Part shown: positions 30,419 to 38,256 of the stretch, piece by piece
How positions within the stretch are numbered: position 1 is the stretch's first letter
How the letters are laid out: each line of letters starts with the position of its first letter
Source: Mycobacterium sp. 050128
GTDB lineage: Bacteria; Actinomycetota; Actinomycetes; Mycobacteriales; Mycobacteriaceae
Assembly (NCBI RefSeq): GCF_036409155.1
Contig: NZ_JAZGLW010000010.1
Location: 1-44,173, forward strand
Length of the DNA: 44,173 nt
Reading direction: 5' to 3'
Made by a program: the position numbers and the translations under genes
The notes under the pieces: generated by a model
What the model was told of the DNA's origin: nothing
The model's database searches: none
Seen by the model: the letters and a program-made list of their open reading frames with translations, nothing else

Positions 30419-32127
30419 TGCGGGTTCCGATCGGGTTTGGTGCGGCCTTCTCGACGGTTCTTGACTGGCTCACTGTTGGCCGGAGCCACCACTTTGAGTT
30501 TGCGCTCCTGGTAGAGCTGCTTGTTGTCCGCCCCGGAGCCCCCGCCGCTGCCCCCCATGGGCGGCATCATCGGGCCCATCGCCCCCATCGCCGGTGCGGG
30601 TGCTTCCGCGGGCGCGGTCACCGGCGCCCTGGCCGGCGCGGCCGCCACTGGTGCTGCCGCGAGGTCCGTGGGTGGCGCCAGCGGGCCCCCTCCCCCGCCG
30701 GCGGGCTCGGTCTCGCCTCCGCCGCCGCCCAGATCGCCCGGAGACGGCAGATCGCCGGCCGTGGGCTCCGGTGATTGGGGCGACTGTTCGCCGCCGTGTT
30801 GCGGTTCACCGCCCTGCGGATGCTGGCCCAGACCACTCATCATCGGCCCGGCAGCCTGCTCCAAGCTCTGCAACGCTTTTTGCGGCGCCCCGGCGATGCC
30901 ACCGACCAGGCCGCCCAGGCCGCCGACGACACCACCGATGATGGCGGGCACGACTTGTGCTGGCGCGCCACCGGCCGTTTCCGGCGCCGCGGCGGTCAGC
31001 GGATTGGCGGGACCCGTGGGATCTACGGCCCCGGGCGGCCATGACGGGCCGCCGGTCAGGTTCTCTCCGGCACCAGGACCGCCTTGCACCGGCCCCAGGG
31101 GTGCGCTCTTGGGCGAGTGCTGCGGTTGCGGCCTTCCCGCCGGCCCACCGCCCGCACCGGCTGGGGGCACAGCGGCCGGCACGTCCGGACTCGCTGGAAT
31201 CGGCGGCGGAACGGGCAGCTTGGGATTGGGAGCTGCTTCGGCAACGGAGTAGCTGGCAAACCCGGTCGTCGAAGCTTGATACAGCTTGCTCACCTTGACT
31301 TGCGCATGAACCACCGCGACCCGCTGAAGGCCGCCGGAGCGCGCGTTTGACTGCATCGCCGCTTTCAACTCCCGCTCGGCGTTCTCCACGTCACGATAGG
31401 CAGGGACGTCGGTCAGGGCTCTGGAGAAATTCGCCACGTGCGCCTGGGCCTGCTCGGCCAGACCCTGCACATAGCGGGCGTGGCCCTGATACCAGGTTTG
31501 CAGTGCACGCATCTGTGTCGTGGCAGCGTCCGCGGACTCGGCCTGCCAGCCTTCGCCGGTCGTTCCGATCGCCTGGCCGAGTTGATCGGCGGCGTCGTCG
31601 AGCTGCTTGGCCTCCGAGCGCAGGCTTGTCTCCACGGCCTGCCAGGTTTTCTTGCCAGCCCCGCCGCGGCCGGTTTCGATCAAGCGAGCGATGTCGCGCG
31701 GGCTTGCCGGGACTTCACCTGCGGGCAGACCCGCACCCAACCCGCCAGACAGCAGATCGGCTGGCACCACACGCCCGGCCGGCATCCCACGCCCGGCGGG
31801 GACCGCCGCCGCGGCGCCGCCGCTGCCCAGCGTCCCGGCCGATTGCGCTTCCTGATCGTCATAAGCGGCGGCACTGGCATCCATCTTCACTCCGAACTGG
31901 CGAGCCTGCGCATTGGCCAGAGCAGTGTATTTGCGAGCCAGTGCCACCTCGGCGGTGAAACGTGTGCTTGCACCTACCGACACCATGTCCGAGGCGCTCG
32001 GCTGCACCTGGTCGGAGCCAGGCGTTGCGACGCCGCCCGCGGCCTCGGCCTGCCGGCCCGCCGCCCGCACGACCTCGGTATCAACGCGTACTGAATCCGT
32101 TGCAAGTGAGTGATCTTTAGTGGTCAC
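30415..32127 (-). CDS. EspB-like type VII secretion substrate
   Basis: In the 570-residue protein, residues 10-100 form a PE-like helical pair ending in YDDQE (Y89-x3-E93), a YxxxD/E export signal. Residues 145-300 form a PPE-like helical unit with Trp194 in EGWQAESAD. Residues 310-540 are Gly/Pro/Ala-rich and disordered. The C-terminal tail is basic (ERKLKVVAP, RREGRTKPDRN). The PE-PPE-like fold in one chain is the EspB architecture. The start GTG at 32127 lies in the tnpB stop (GTGA), because a TnpB element was inserted directly upstream; the true original start could be a few codons further in, for example TTG at 32106. Confidence 0.8.
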   Translation of the reverse strand: MTTKDHSLATDSVRVDTEVVRAAGRQAEAAGGVATPGSDQVQPSASDMVSVGASTRFTAEVALARKYTALANAQARQFGVKMDASAAAYDDQEAQSAGTLGSGGAAAAVPAGRGMPAGRVVPADLLSGGLGAGLPAGEVPASPRDIARLIETGRGGAGKKTWQAVETSLRSEAKQLDDAADQLGQAIGTTGEGWQAESADAATTQMRALQTWYQGHARYVQGLAEQAQAHVANFSRALTDVPAYRDVENAERELKAAMQSNARSGGLQRVAVVHAQVKVSKLYQASTTGFASYSVAEAAPNPKLPVPPPIPASPDVPAAVPPAGAGGGPAGRPQPQHSPKSAPLGPVQGGPGAGENLTGGPSWPPGAVDPTGPANPLTAAAPETAGGAPAQVVPAIIGGVVGGLGGLVGGIAGAPQKALQSLEQAAGPMMSGLGQHPQGGEPQHGGEQSPQSPEPTAGDLPSPGDLGGGGGETEPAGGGGGPLAPPTDLAAAPVAAAPARAPVTAPAEAPAPAMGAMGPMMPPMGGSGGGSGADNKQLYQERKLKVVAPANSEPVKNRREGRTKPDRNPQ

Positions 32128-33503
32128 GCGACTTGCACCCCGGCTCGGGGTTGTTCGGCAGCCTTGCGGCTGCGTCCCTTCCGCGCTTCACAGCCACCGG
32201 CCGGGCGAGGCCCGGTCTTACGGTCGGCTCCACGCTTGACGGCGGCCCCAACTGGGCCGACGACGCTAAGTGTTTCCTCGTAGCGTGCGAGGTTAATCGC
32301 GGCGTTGTCATCACGCTGGTGGATGACCGAACAACCGGCGCATTGCCACTTTTCGTCCCAGCCGATGTCCTGCACATGCCCGCAAGCGTGGCAGGTTTTC
32401 GACGACGGGAACCACCGGTCAGCGACCACCAGCTGCGACCCGTACCAGACCGTCTTGTAGGACAAGTGCCGACGCGGTGTGCCCAGCGCGGCATCGGAGA
32501 GCCCGCGCCGTCTGGCGCGGGCACCCGGCAACCCTTTTTGCCGCAGCATCCCCGCCGCGTCCAAACCTTCAACAACGATCCGGCCGTGGGTTTGAGCCAA
32601 ACGCGTTGTCAGACAGTGGAGGTGGTGGGTGCGGACATCGCTGACCCGGCGATGCAGCCTTGAAATCTCGATGGTGCGCTCACGGTAGCGCCGTGAGCGC
32701 TTGGTGCAGCGCGAGCGGGCCCGGCTGACGCGCCGCAACTCTTTGAGCGCCACCTCGAGTGGCCGTGGATTAGGCACTTGGTCGAGCACGGCGCCGTCCT
32801 CGTCAGCGACCGTGGCCAGCCGCCGCACCCCGACATCGACACCAACCCGCGAACCAGGTGACCTGACGCTGGGTTGTTGCGGGCGTTGAATCAGCACGCG
32901 CACACTCGCATCCAAACGGGTGCCGTTGCGGCGCACCGAGATCGCGAGCACCCGCGCGCGCCCGGCACGAATCAACCGTTCGATCCGGCGGGTGTTCTCG
33001 TGCGTGCGAACCATGCCGATCACCGGCAGTGTCAGATGCCGACGGTCAGGTTCGACGCGCATCGCGCCGGTGGTGAAACACACCCGATCGCTGTCGCCGC
33101 CTTTTCGTTTGAAGCGCGGGAATCCGACCCCTTTCCCAGCGCGCTTGCCTGAGCGAGACTGCTGCCAGTTCCAGTACGCATCGACCGCGCCCCTGATGCC
33201 GTCGGCGTAGGCCTCCTTCGAGCATTCCGGCCACCACACCAGCCCGGTCTCCGCGTTGACACACACCTCGCTTTTGACGGTGTTCCAGCGTTTCCGCAGC
33301 ACCCGAAGTGACGGCTTCGCCGTCTCAACACCGGTCGCGTGCCACGCTTGGATATCGGTTTTCAGAGTGGCCACAGTCCAGTTGAATGCCTTACGGCGAG
33401 CACCGAAATGCCGTGCCAGCGCCACGGATTGCTCGGCGGTTGGGTCAAGGGTGAACCGGAACGCCTGCACCGACCACTCCTCGGGCACCTCGAACCGAGC
33501 CAT
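32124..33503 (-). CDS. tnpB: TnpB RNA-guided nuclease of an IS605-type element
   Basis: The 459-residue product from ATG 33503 has a basic N-terminal domain (WSVQAFRFTLDPTAEQSVALARHFGARRKAFNW) and a RuvC nuclease. The catalytic acids are Asp in RVGVDVGVRRLAT, Glu in IVVEGLDAAGM and Asp in HQRDDNAAINLAR, so all three are present. A zinc ribbon (CHACGH, then CAGC) lies between them. TnpB uses an omega RNA from the element's right end to cut the empty site and promote retention. The start is chosen over a 13-codon upstream one because a TGATG overlap couples it to the Cys-rich ORF and a GAGGA site precedes it. Confidence 0.9.
   Translation of the reverse strand: MARFEVPEEWSVQAFRFTLDPTAEQSVALARHFGARRKAFNWTVATLKTDIQAWHATGVETAKPSLRVLRKRWNTVKSEVCVNAETGLVWWPECSKEAYADGIRGAVDAYWNWQQSRSGKRAGKGVGFPRFKRKGGDSDRVCFTTGAMRVEPDRRHLTLPVIGMVRTHENTRRIERLIRAGRARVLAISVRRNGTRLDASVRVLIQRPQQPSVRSPGSRVGVDVGVRRLATVADEDGAVLDQVPNPRPLEVALKELRRVSRARSRCTKRSRRYRERTIEISRLHRRVSDVRTHHLHCLTTRLAQTHGRIVVEGLDAAGMLRQKGLPGARARRRGLSDAALGTPRRHLSYKTVWYGSQLVVADRWFPSSKTCHACGHVQDIGWDEKWQCAGCSVIHQRDDNAAINLARYEETLSVVGPVGAAVKRGADRKTGPRPAGGCEARKGRSRKAAEQPRAGVQVA
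32138..32150 (-). ncRNA. Right-end hairpin, possible omega RNA scaffold tip
   Basis: CCCCG (32138-32142) and CGGGG (32146-32150) form a 5-bp stem with a 3-nt loop at the 3' end of tnpB. In TnpB systems the guide RNA comes from this overlap of tnpB 3' end and right end, with its guide reading into the flank. That would be the start of the EspB-like gene here. Only the stem is seen; the RNA is inferred. Confidence 0.4.
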
Positions 33504-33655
33504 CACAACGAGTCCTCGCCATCCTCGCCGCATGCCGCGCACTCGCCGTCGTTACATGCGTCGCAAAGCCCACCGGAATTGATGGTGAAAACGAATTCCG
33601 CACCGCAGCAAAAGCACGAAAACGACGTGTTCGGCACGCCCATTCTCATACCCAT
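33503..33655 (-). CDS. Small Cys-rich zinc-ribbon-like protein coupled to tnpB
   Basis: From ATG 33655 the product is about 50 residues with CFCCG, then CDACNDGECAACG, giving seven Cys in 35 residues, typical of zinc binding. The last codons (EDGEDSL) are acidic. Its TGA overlaps the tnpB ATG (TGATG). GGAGG lies 10 bp before the chosen start; ATG 33664 would be only one bp from it. Short Cys-rich proteins of this look occur in mycobacteriophages. Coupling suggests that it belongs to the element. Confidence 0.55.
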   Translation of the reverse strand: MGMRMGVPNTSFSCFCCGAEFVFTINSGGLCDACNDGECAACGEDGEDSL

Positions 33656-33748
33656 TACCGCCATGCCTCCGTTCCTACAGCACACCACCGACAACTAACG
33701 ACCACTCAACCCGCAACAGCTGGCACCCCCCACCAAGCAGCCTTCGAG

Positions 33749-34054
33749 TTACGTCTGCAGAGTTTGCTGGCTGGTCTCTTCGGTCTGCTGGTAGGACGAG
33801 ATGTTCGACCGAATATGGCCGGCCACACCCTCGCAGTAGTGGCCCAAGGAGTGGCCCGCCGCAGACCGCGCTTGCAGCGTTTCGTTCAGCGCTTGACGCA
33901 CTTCCCAACCGATGTCGCCGAAGCGTTGCCCCATGCTTTCCGCCGTGCCGGGATCGACAGTGAGGCGTTCGCGCACTCGCGGCGCCTCTTGGTCCCACCA
34001 CTGCGCATGCTGGTCCCACTCGTCGAAATCCAGCTTCACGTCGTCGCCGGCCAC
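33749..34054 (-). CDS. EspC-like type VII secretion protein
   Basis: The 101-residue helical-hairpin product has two amphipathic helices and a C-terminal YQQTE (Y88-x3-E92) export signal. The turn near GDIGWEV is not a classical WxG. The length and composition match the EspC/DUF2580 family, which partners EspA-like proteins. In this operon it precedes the EspB-like gene, from which it is separated by the TnpB element. Confidence 0.75.
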   Translation of the reverse strand: MAGDDVKLDFDEWDQHAQWWDQEAPRVRERLTVDPGTAESMGQRFGDIGWEVRQALNETLQARSAAGHSLGHYCEGVAGHIRSNISSYQQTEETSQQTLQT

Positions 34055-34129
34055 CGCACACCTCCCCTAAATCTGGTTATTTGCCAAGCGTAACAACGGC
34101 TCAGCGGTCTACGCATCGGTCGAAAAGAT

Positions 34130-34462
34130 TTAAAAATTGATGGTGCGCCGATATTCGTCGACGTCGGTCAAACTGGGCCAGCCCGGTGTCGTCGGCCACG
34201 CAAGGCCAGTCTGTTCGATCAGGCGCATGCGTTGCTCGGCACGCGCCCGCATCAACGCCAGCCTGTGTAGCCGCATAATCCGGTCAGCCAGGATGTCGGC
34301 CGTCCACGATCGGGTGACTTCGGGCTCGAGCTGGACCCGCACGCTGTGCTGGTCCCAGTCCAGCTCAACCATCAAGGCGCCATCGGCTGACCATTCAGCG
34401 ACATTCGGAAGTACTTCCTGTTGCTCGTCGGTCACCGCGACCCCCGCTTCGTTGGCCCACAT
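34130..34462 (-). CDS. EspH/YbaB-like ESX-associated protein
   Basis: The 110-residue product reads VTDEQQEVLPNVAEWSADG, then a beta hairpin (LMVELDWDQHSVRVQLEP) and a long helix (LADRIMRLHRLALMRARAEQ). This is the strand-helix layout of EspH/DUF2694 or YbaB-like proteins, which act near ESX loci, possibly as substrate chaperones. Its ATG follows the upstream gene's TAA directly. Identity at family level is tentative. Confidence 0.6.
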   Translation of the reverse strand: MWANEAGVAVTDEQQEVLPNVAEWSADGALMVELDWDQHSVRVQLEPEVTRSWTADILADRIMRLHRLALMRARAEQRMRLIEQTGLAWPTTPGWPSLTDVDEYRRTINF

Positions 34463-35962
34463 TTAGCTACCGCTGGTGTTCGTGATCCCCGGCTGACCGG
34501 CCGGTGCAGTGGTGCCCGGCGAAGGCGGGGCAGGGGTTGTACCGGCCAGCTGAGGAGGATCGGCCCACCCCAAAAAATCACCCGTAGGCAGTGCACTTTG
34601 TGGTTGCAGCTGCCCATCAAGCCAGATTTTGCCATTACCCATGTACATCACGGGGTCGCGACTCTTGAATTGGGCGATTTGACCGGGCACCAAATGGCTC
34701 GGATCAGCAGGAGCGGTCACCGGTGTCCCCGGGGGCGGCAACTCCACATGAGCCTGCTTCCACGCCTCGCTGACCGTGGATCCGTTCAACACCGCGCGCA
34801 CCGCCGCGGCGTGCTGGGGCGTGGTCGCTGTGACCGGGGAACCATCGGGCATCTGCACGACCCGGCTTGGGTCACCGCCCGCGCTGACCGGCACCGCCGT
34901 GGGCGGCGCCGGCTGGGTGCTCGGCTGTGGTTGAGTCGCCCCCGCGGGCTGCGTCGTCTCGTTCTTGTCGCCCTTGCCGGATGTGCCGTCGCCGTTCTTG
35001 CCGGCGTCGCCATCATTCTTGCCATGCGGCCCGTCTTCGAAATCGTCGGACTTGCCGTGGTTGTGGGCGTCGCCGTCTTTGAACCCGTCTGCGCCGTTTT
35101 GCCCGGCCAATTGACTTGCCAGCGGGCCCATCGCTCCCAGCGCATCCATGGGTAGCGATCCCGCAGCGCCACCCAGTGCGCCTGGAATCGACCCGAGCCC
35201 TGCCATCGCCGGGCCCAGCATCGAGAGCGGATCGCCCATGCCTGCCCCGCCCAGTCCGGCCAGCGGATCAGTCAACCCGCCGCCGGCTCCACCTGCAGGG
35301 GCTCCGCCTGGCCCCGCCCCGCTGCCACCGTCGGCTACGTCATCACCACCACCGCCGCCACTACCGCCGCCGGTGGTATCACCGCCGCTCTCCCCTGTCC
35401 CGCCGCCGTCCTCTTTGCCCTTCTTCTTGGGATCGCCGCCAGCGGTACCGCGGTACTGATCACCCAGTGCGGCAAGCAATTCAGCTTGCTTCTTGCTGTC
35501 CACTTTCGAACTGTCGAGGATTTGTTGAATCTGGGCGAGCTGGCCGTCCAAGAACTGGTTAAACAACGCCTGCGCATGCGGATCACCCGCCATCTGCGGG
35601 TCCGTGGTCAGCGCGCGGCGCGCTGTCTCGATGCTGGCGATGATGGCGCTGATTCTCGAGCGATTGTCATCGTTGGTGGCGAAAATCTGCTTGAGCAATT
35701 CGGCCAGCTTCTCATCGGTTTGATTCACCGCGCCGGCGGTCTGCTGGTAAGTGGTCCCGGCGAGCCCGGCGCCCTGCTGGAGCCCGCTGGGACCGCCGGG
35801 CGGCGGCGGGGGCGGCCCCCATGGCGGCGCGCCCGGGGGCAATGTGCCGGGTATCGACTGCTGCGGGGGCGGGCCATTCTCGCCGCCGTCACCGTCGTCG
35901 TCGCCACCGAATATTCCGGACAGGTCGCCGAAAAGGTCGTCCAAGACGTCAAATAGGCCCAT
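34463..35962 (-). CDS. DUF4226-like secreted protein with Gly/Pro-rich linker
   Basis: The 499-residue product from ATG 35962 starts MGLFDVLDDLFGDLSGIFGGDD, then a Pro/Gly stretch to residue 65. The helical domain (about 70-170) includes TDEKLAELLKQIFATNDDNRS and GQLAQIQQILDSSKV, which I associate with DUF4226 (as in Rv2082). A Gly-rich, then Asp/Lys/Asn-rich linker (170-370) leads to a small C-terminal domain with HLVPGQIAQFKSRDPVMYMG. AGAGGGG lies before the start; a start seven codons earlier is less likely. It is the first gene of the operon. Confidence 0.72.
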   Translation of the reverse strand: MGLFDVLDDLFGDLSGIFGGDDDGDGGENGPPPQQSIPGTLPPGAPPWGPPPPPPGGPSGLQQGAGLAGTTYQQTAGAVNQTDEKLAELLKQIFATNDDNRSRISAIIASIETARRALTTDPQMAGDPHAQALFNQFLDGQLAQIQQILDSSKVDSKKQAELLAALGDQYRGTAGGDPKKKGKEDGGGTGESGGDTTGGGSGGGGGDDVADGGSGAGPGGAPAGGAGGGLTDPLAGLGGAGMGDPLSMLGPAMAGLGSIPGALGGAAGSLPMDALGAMGPLASQLAGQNGADGFKDGDAHNHGKSDDFEDGPHGKNDGDAGKNGDGTSGKGDKNETTQPAGATQPQPSTQPAPPTAVPVSAGGDPSRVVQMPDGSPVTATTPQHAAAVRAVLNGSTVSEAWKQAHVELPPPGTPVTAPADPSHLVPGQIAQFKSRDPVMYMGNGKIWLDGQLQPQSALPTGDFLGWADPPQLAGTTPAPPSPGTTAPAGQPGITNTSGS

Positions 35963-36091
35963 GGCGCCGAAATCCCCTCTCACCGCAGGTTGTTGGGCAA
36001 AACGCTACCGCTGCCTTTACCCGCTATGCGACGGTCGCGGTCAACCGATTTGCGACTGATTTACCGTTTGTGTGGCGGCGTCGGCGAACGG

Positions 36092-37009
36092 CTACTGCTG
36101 CTCGTTGGTCGCCGAGCCCAGGACCGCCGCGGCCGCGTCACGGATCTTGGCGACTGTGTCGTGGTGTAGTCCAACCTCGGGTTTGGCCCCTATCTGGCGC
36201 AGCGACGGTGCGGGCCGGCACTCGTACAGATAGCGCAGCGCCGCTGCGATCTTTTCGGTTGCCACGCTTGGGCAATAGCCTTCTTCGTGCAGCTTGGCCG
36301 CGGCCGCGTCCCAGCGCTCCATCCGCTCGGCGGCCAGTGCCAGGGCTCGATCACGTAGCTGCGAGCGGGCATCTGGTGGTGGAGTTGGGTTGAACCGCCA
36401 CAGGGTGCCCAGGATGTGGGTTGTTGCAAGTAGGGCCACCGGCGGCACACACGCCAAACCTGCAGAGCCCCAACGCATCCACGATGTCAGCTGGCCGGTG
36501 GATAACCACGCATGCAAGCTATTGCCACCGACGCTGACGAGAGCGGCGACACCCAGCACTGCCCATAGGTAGACGCGGTTCCATAGCTGGTCTCGGTACG
36601 GCGCCAATGACACAATCCCCAGCGTCGCCAGAATGATCAGGCCGTCAAGAATCAGCGGCCACAACCACGACGACCAGCCCGGCCACGCCGACATCGGCGC
36701 AAGATTACGCAAAGAGGTGAACGACAAAACGAAACTCACCGTCGCAATACCCACCGTCAACCACACCGCCGCGGTACGGCTGCGCCGAACAAGGCGCAAC
36801 GTGCGCCACTCGTCGTTTTCGTTGGCCGCATTCCACTGCGCCGCCGACGAGACCCGCGAATGGCGACTCCAGGTTTGCCGCGAGTCGGGCGCGACACCAT
36901 CGGCCGTCGAAACGACTCCACCTACTAAGGTTTCGTCCACGCGGTGATCCTCGACATCGGGTCGCGCTGCGATACCGGAGCCATTGCGGCGTGTGGTCAG
37001 TGTCGTCAC
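36092..37009 (-). CDS. DUF2637 membrane protein (Spd-like)
   Basis: The 305-residue product starts at GTG 37009. A polar N-terminus of 75 residues leads to four membrane helices (AAVWLTVGIATVSFVLSF, WPLILDGLIILATLGIVSL, YLWAVLGVAALVSVGG, GLACVPPVALLATTHILG), the DUF2637 pattern. The cytoplasmic C-terminus has helical, DNA-binding-like segments (PSLRQIGAKPEVGLHHDTVAKI). In actinobacterial conjugative plasmids DUF2637 proteins belong to the spread (Spd) genes. It lies alone between the ESX substrate operon and the replication genes. Confidence 0.82.
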   Translation of the reverse strand: MTTLTTRRNGSGIAARPDVEDHRVDETLVGGVVSTADGVAPDSRQTWSRHSRVSSAAQWNAANENDEWRTLRLVRRSRTAAVWLTVGIATVSFVLSFTSLRNLAPMSAWPGWSSWLWPLILDGLIILATLGIVSLAPYRDQLWNRVYLWAVLGVAALVSVGGNSLHAWLSTGQLTSWMRWGSAGLACVPPVALLATTHILGTLWRFNPTPPPDARSQLRDRALALAAERMERWDAAAAKLHEEGYCPSVATEKIAAALRYLYECRPAPSLRQIGAKPEVGLHHDTVAKIRDAAAAVLGSATNEQQ

Positions 37010-37440
37010 TAGCGGAATCCCTTCGCAGGCAATAAAAAAGGGCGCACGATCGGGCCGTGCCCGTGGAAGCCAGAAAAGCAGCGCTGCAGTCCCATTCGGC
37101 CCCGGCCGAGGTGGGGGCTAAAGCTGAACCTACCGCCGCTGCCGTCGTTACGCGTCGGTCGGTGAGCGCCGATTTCCGAGCACCGGCGCCGCGGCGAGTT
37201 TCTTAGGAAGTTTTTCCCCGCGGGTGCGGCGCAAGGGGGCTACGACTGCTTACGGTGATGCCTGCGCGGAAAACCGCGCGGCGTGTCGGCCCAGTATCGA
37301 TGCCAACTCGTGTCACTGTGGTCCCACAAGATTCCCAACACCCCACGCGAAAGAGGACACCCGGAACCAGACCTTCAGCCAAATCCGTTGACGGACACCA
37401 CACGTCGACGCACAACTTGATACGGCCCTAAACGCAGAAG
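37010..37440. other. Intergenic region before the WhiB-HNH-rep operon
   Basis: About 430 bp with no convincing gene. A GCGCGG/CCGCGC hairpin with an AAAA loop (37264-37279) is present; its centre CGCGGAAAAC matches half of the parS-like palindrome found near parA. A TTGACG at 37388-37393 could be a -35 element, but no good -10 is placed. A frame at 37203-37415 on minus was not believed. Confidence 0.5.
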
Positions 37441-37532
37441 CCCCGCCGAAGCGGGGACAACTGCGACCGGAGGCTACAACTCCGGTCAATGGCCTCTGTA
37501 ACCAGAAACCAAGCCTTCACCGGGCTGGTTTC
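37441..37532 (+). promoter_or_regulatory. Structured 5' leader with three consecutive hairpins
   Basis: Hairpin 1: CCCCGC (37441-37446), CGAA loop, GCGGGG (37451-37456). Hairpin 2: GACCGGAG (37465-37472) and CTCCGGTC (37480-37487), 7-nt loop. Hairpin 3: GAAACC-A-AGCC (37505-37515) and GGCTGGTTTC (37523-37532), with one bulge. All lie on the transcribed leader of the WhiB-HNH-rep genes and end 18 bp before the GTG at 37551. The stacked perfect stems suggest a regulatory RNA (attenuator or protein site) or a separate small RNA. Confidence 0.65.
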
Positions 37533-37550
37533 ACGATAGAGGACGCCCTC

Positions 37551-38252
37551 GTGAACCACAAGCATGACACCAACACTGCCATCACGGCCTGCATGCGACA
37601 CCGTGGCGACTGGTTCGACCCGACGCGTCGCGCCTATACCCGCCAACAGTGCCTCATATGCCCAAGCCTTCTGGCGTGCAGCCAAACTGCGCGCCAACGT
37701 GAACCCTCCTACGGCATGTGGGCCGGCGTGTGGATCGACGGCGACTTTCCCACCAAAAAGCATCTGCTGGGCCTCGCGTCCTGGCCCACGGCCAACACGG
37801 AAGCCGTTGCCTCCCAACCGGTCCCACCGTCAGCCGCACCGGCCACCACACACGCCTCGCGCCCAGGGCGACGCGCTCGAGTCAGAAAACTGGTCCTCAC
37901 CGCGCCGGCGCCGGCCATCGCCGAACAAATCGCAGCCCGCGCCAGCGGCCATTGCGAAATCATGGCTCCCGCTTGCACATTCGAACAGGCGGCTATCTTC
38001 TCCCGGCGGCGCCGGCCGCACCCGCAACCGCTAGGCAGCCCCGCCGACGCGATCGCCGCCTGCCGCAACTGCATTGACCTCATCGAACACACCGACATAC
38101 CGACCGCGCTCGACCTTGGTTACCTCGTCGACCCGCGCAGTACCACCAGCACAACAGCAATGTTGTGGCGCCAGCACCGCTGGGTCTATCTCGACACCCA
38201 CGGGCGCCTGCACGACACCGACGATCTCACAGTGACCCACACCGCCTCCTAA
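37551..38252 (+). CDS. WhiB-like domain fused to an HNH-like domain
   Basis: The 233-residue product has an N-terminal Wbl domain: Cys14 (TACMRHRGDWFDP), Cys34-x2-Cys37-x5-Cys43 (CLICPSLLAC) and a GMWAGVW turn. After a Pro/Ala linker and a basic patch (RPGRRARVRK) a second domain (about 130-205) resembles an HNH nuclease with its zinc Cys pairs (CEIMAPAC and CRNC), but the His residues that would form the active centre are replaced (AIFSRRRRP in place of the usual HHRRPRG). It may therefore only bind DNA. GTG 37551 has an AGAGGA site. Rep begins 4 bp downstream, so the two are co-transcribed. Confidence 0.78.
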   Translation: MNHKHDTNTAITACMRHRGDWFDPTRRAYTRQQCLICPSLLACSQTARQREPSYGMWAGVWIDGDFPTKKHLLGLASWPTANTEAVASQPVPPSAAPATTHASRPGRRARVRKLVLTAPAPAIAEQIAARASGHCEIMAPACTFEQAAIFSRRRRPHPQPLGSPADAIAACRNCIDLIEHTDIPTALDLGYLVDPRSTTSTTAMLWRQHRWVYLDTHGRLHDTDDLTVTHTAS

Positions 38253-38256
38253 AGCC

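Larger units (their letters stand above)
32100..33664 (-). mobile_element. IS605/IS1341-type TnpB element (no tnpA)
   Basis: This unit contains a small Cys-rich ORF and tnpB, but no TnpA (Y1 transposase), so transposition would need a helper enzyme. It lies in the minus-strand substrate operon between the EspC-like and EspB-like genes. The tip of the right end is unresolved, but it holds a hairpin at 32138-32150 and further symmetry (GCAAGT at 32102, ACTTGC at 32131). Boundaries are approximate. Confidence 0.55.

Noticed and set aside
34421..35155. Long open frame on plus opposite the DUF4226-like gene
   Set aside because: It is antisense to a clear minus-strand gene with family features. 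Its product is Arg/Gly/His-rich, as expected from a reverse frame of GC-rich coding DNA.
37203..37415. Minus-strand frame of 70 codons in the region before the WhiB-HNH gene
   Set aside because: Composition is Cys/Trp/Gly-biased without pattern, and it overlaps hairpins and the likely promoter area.
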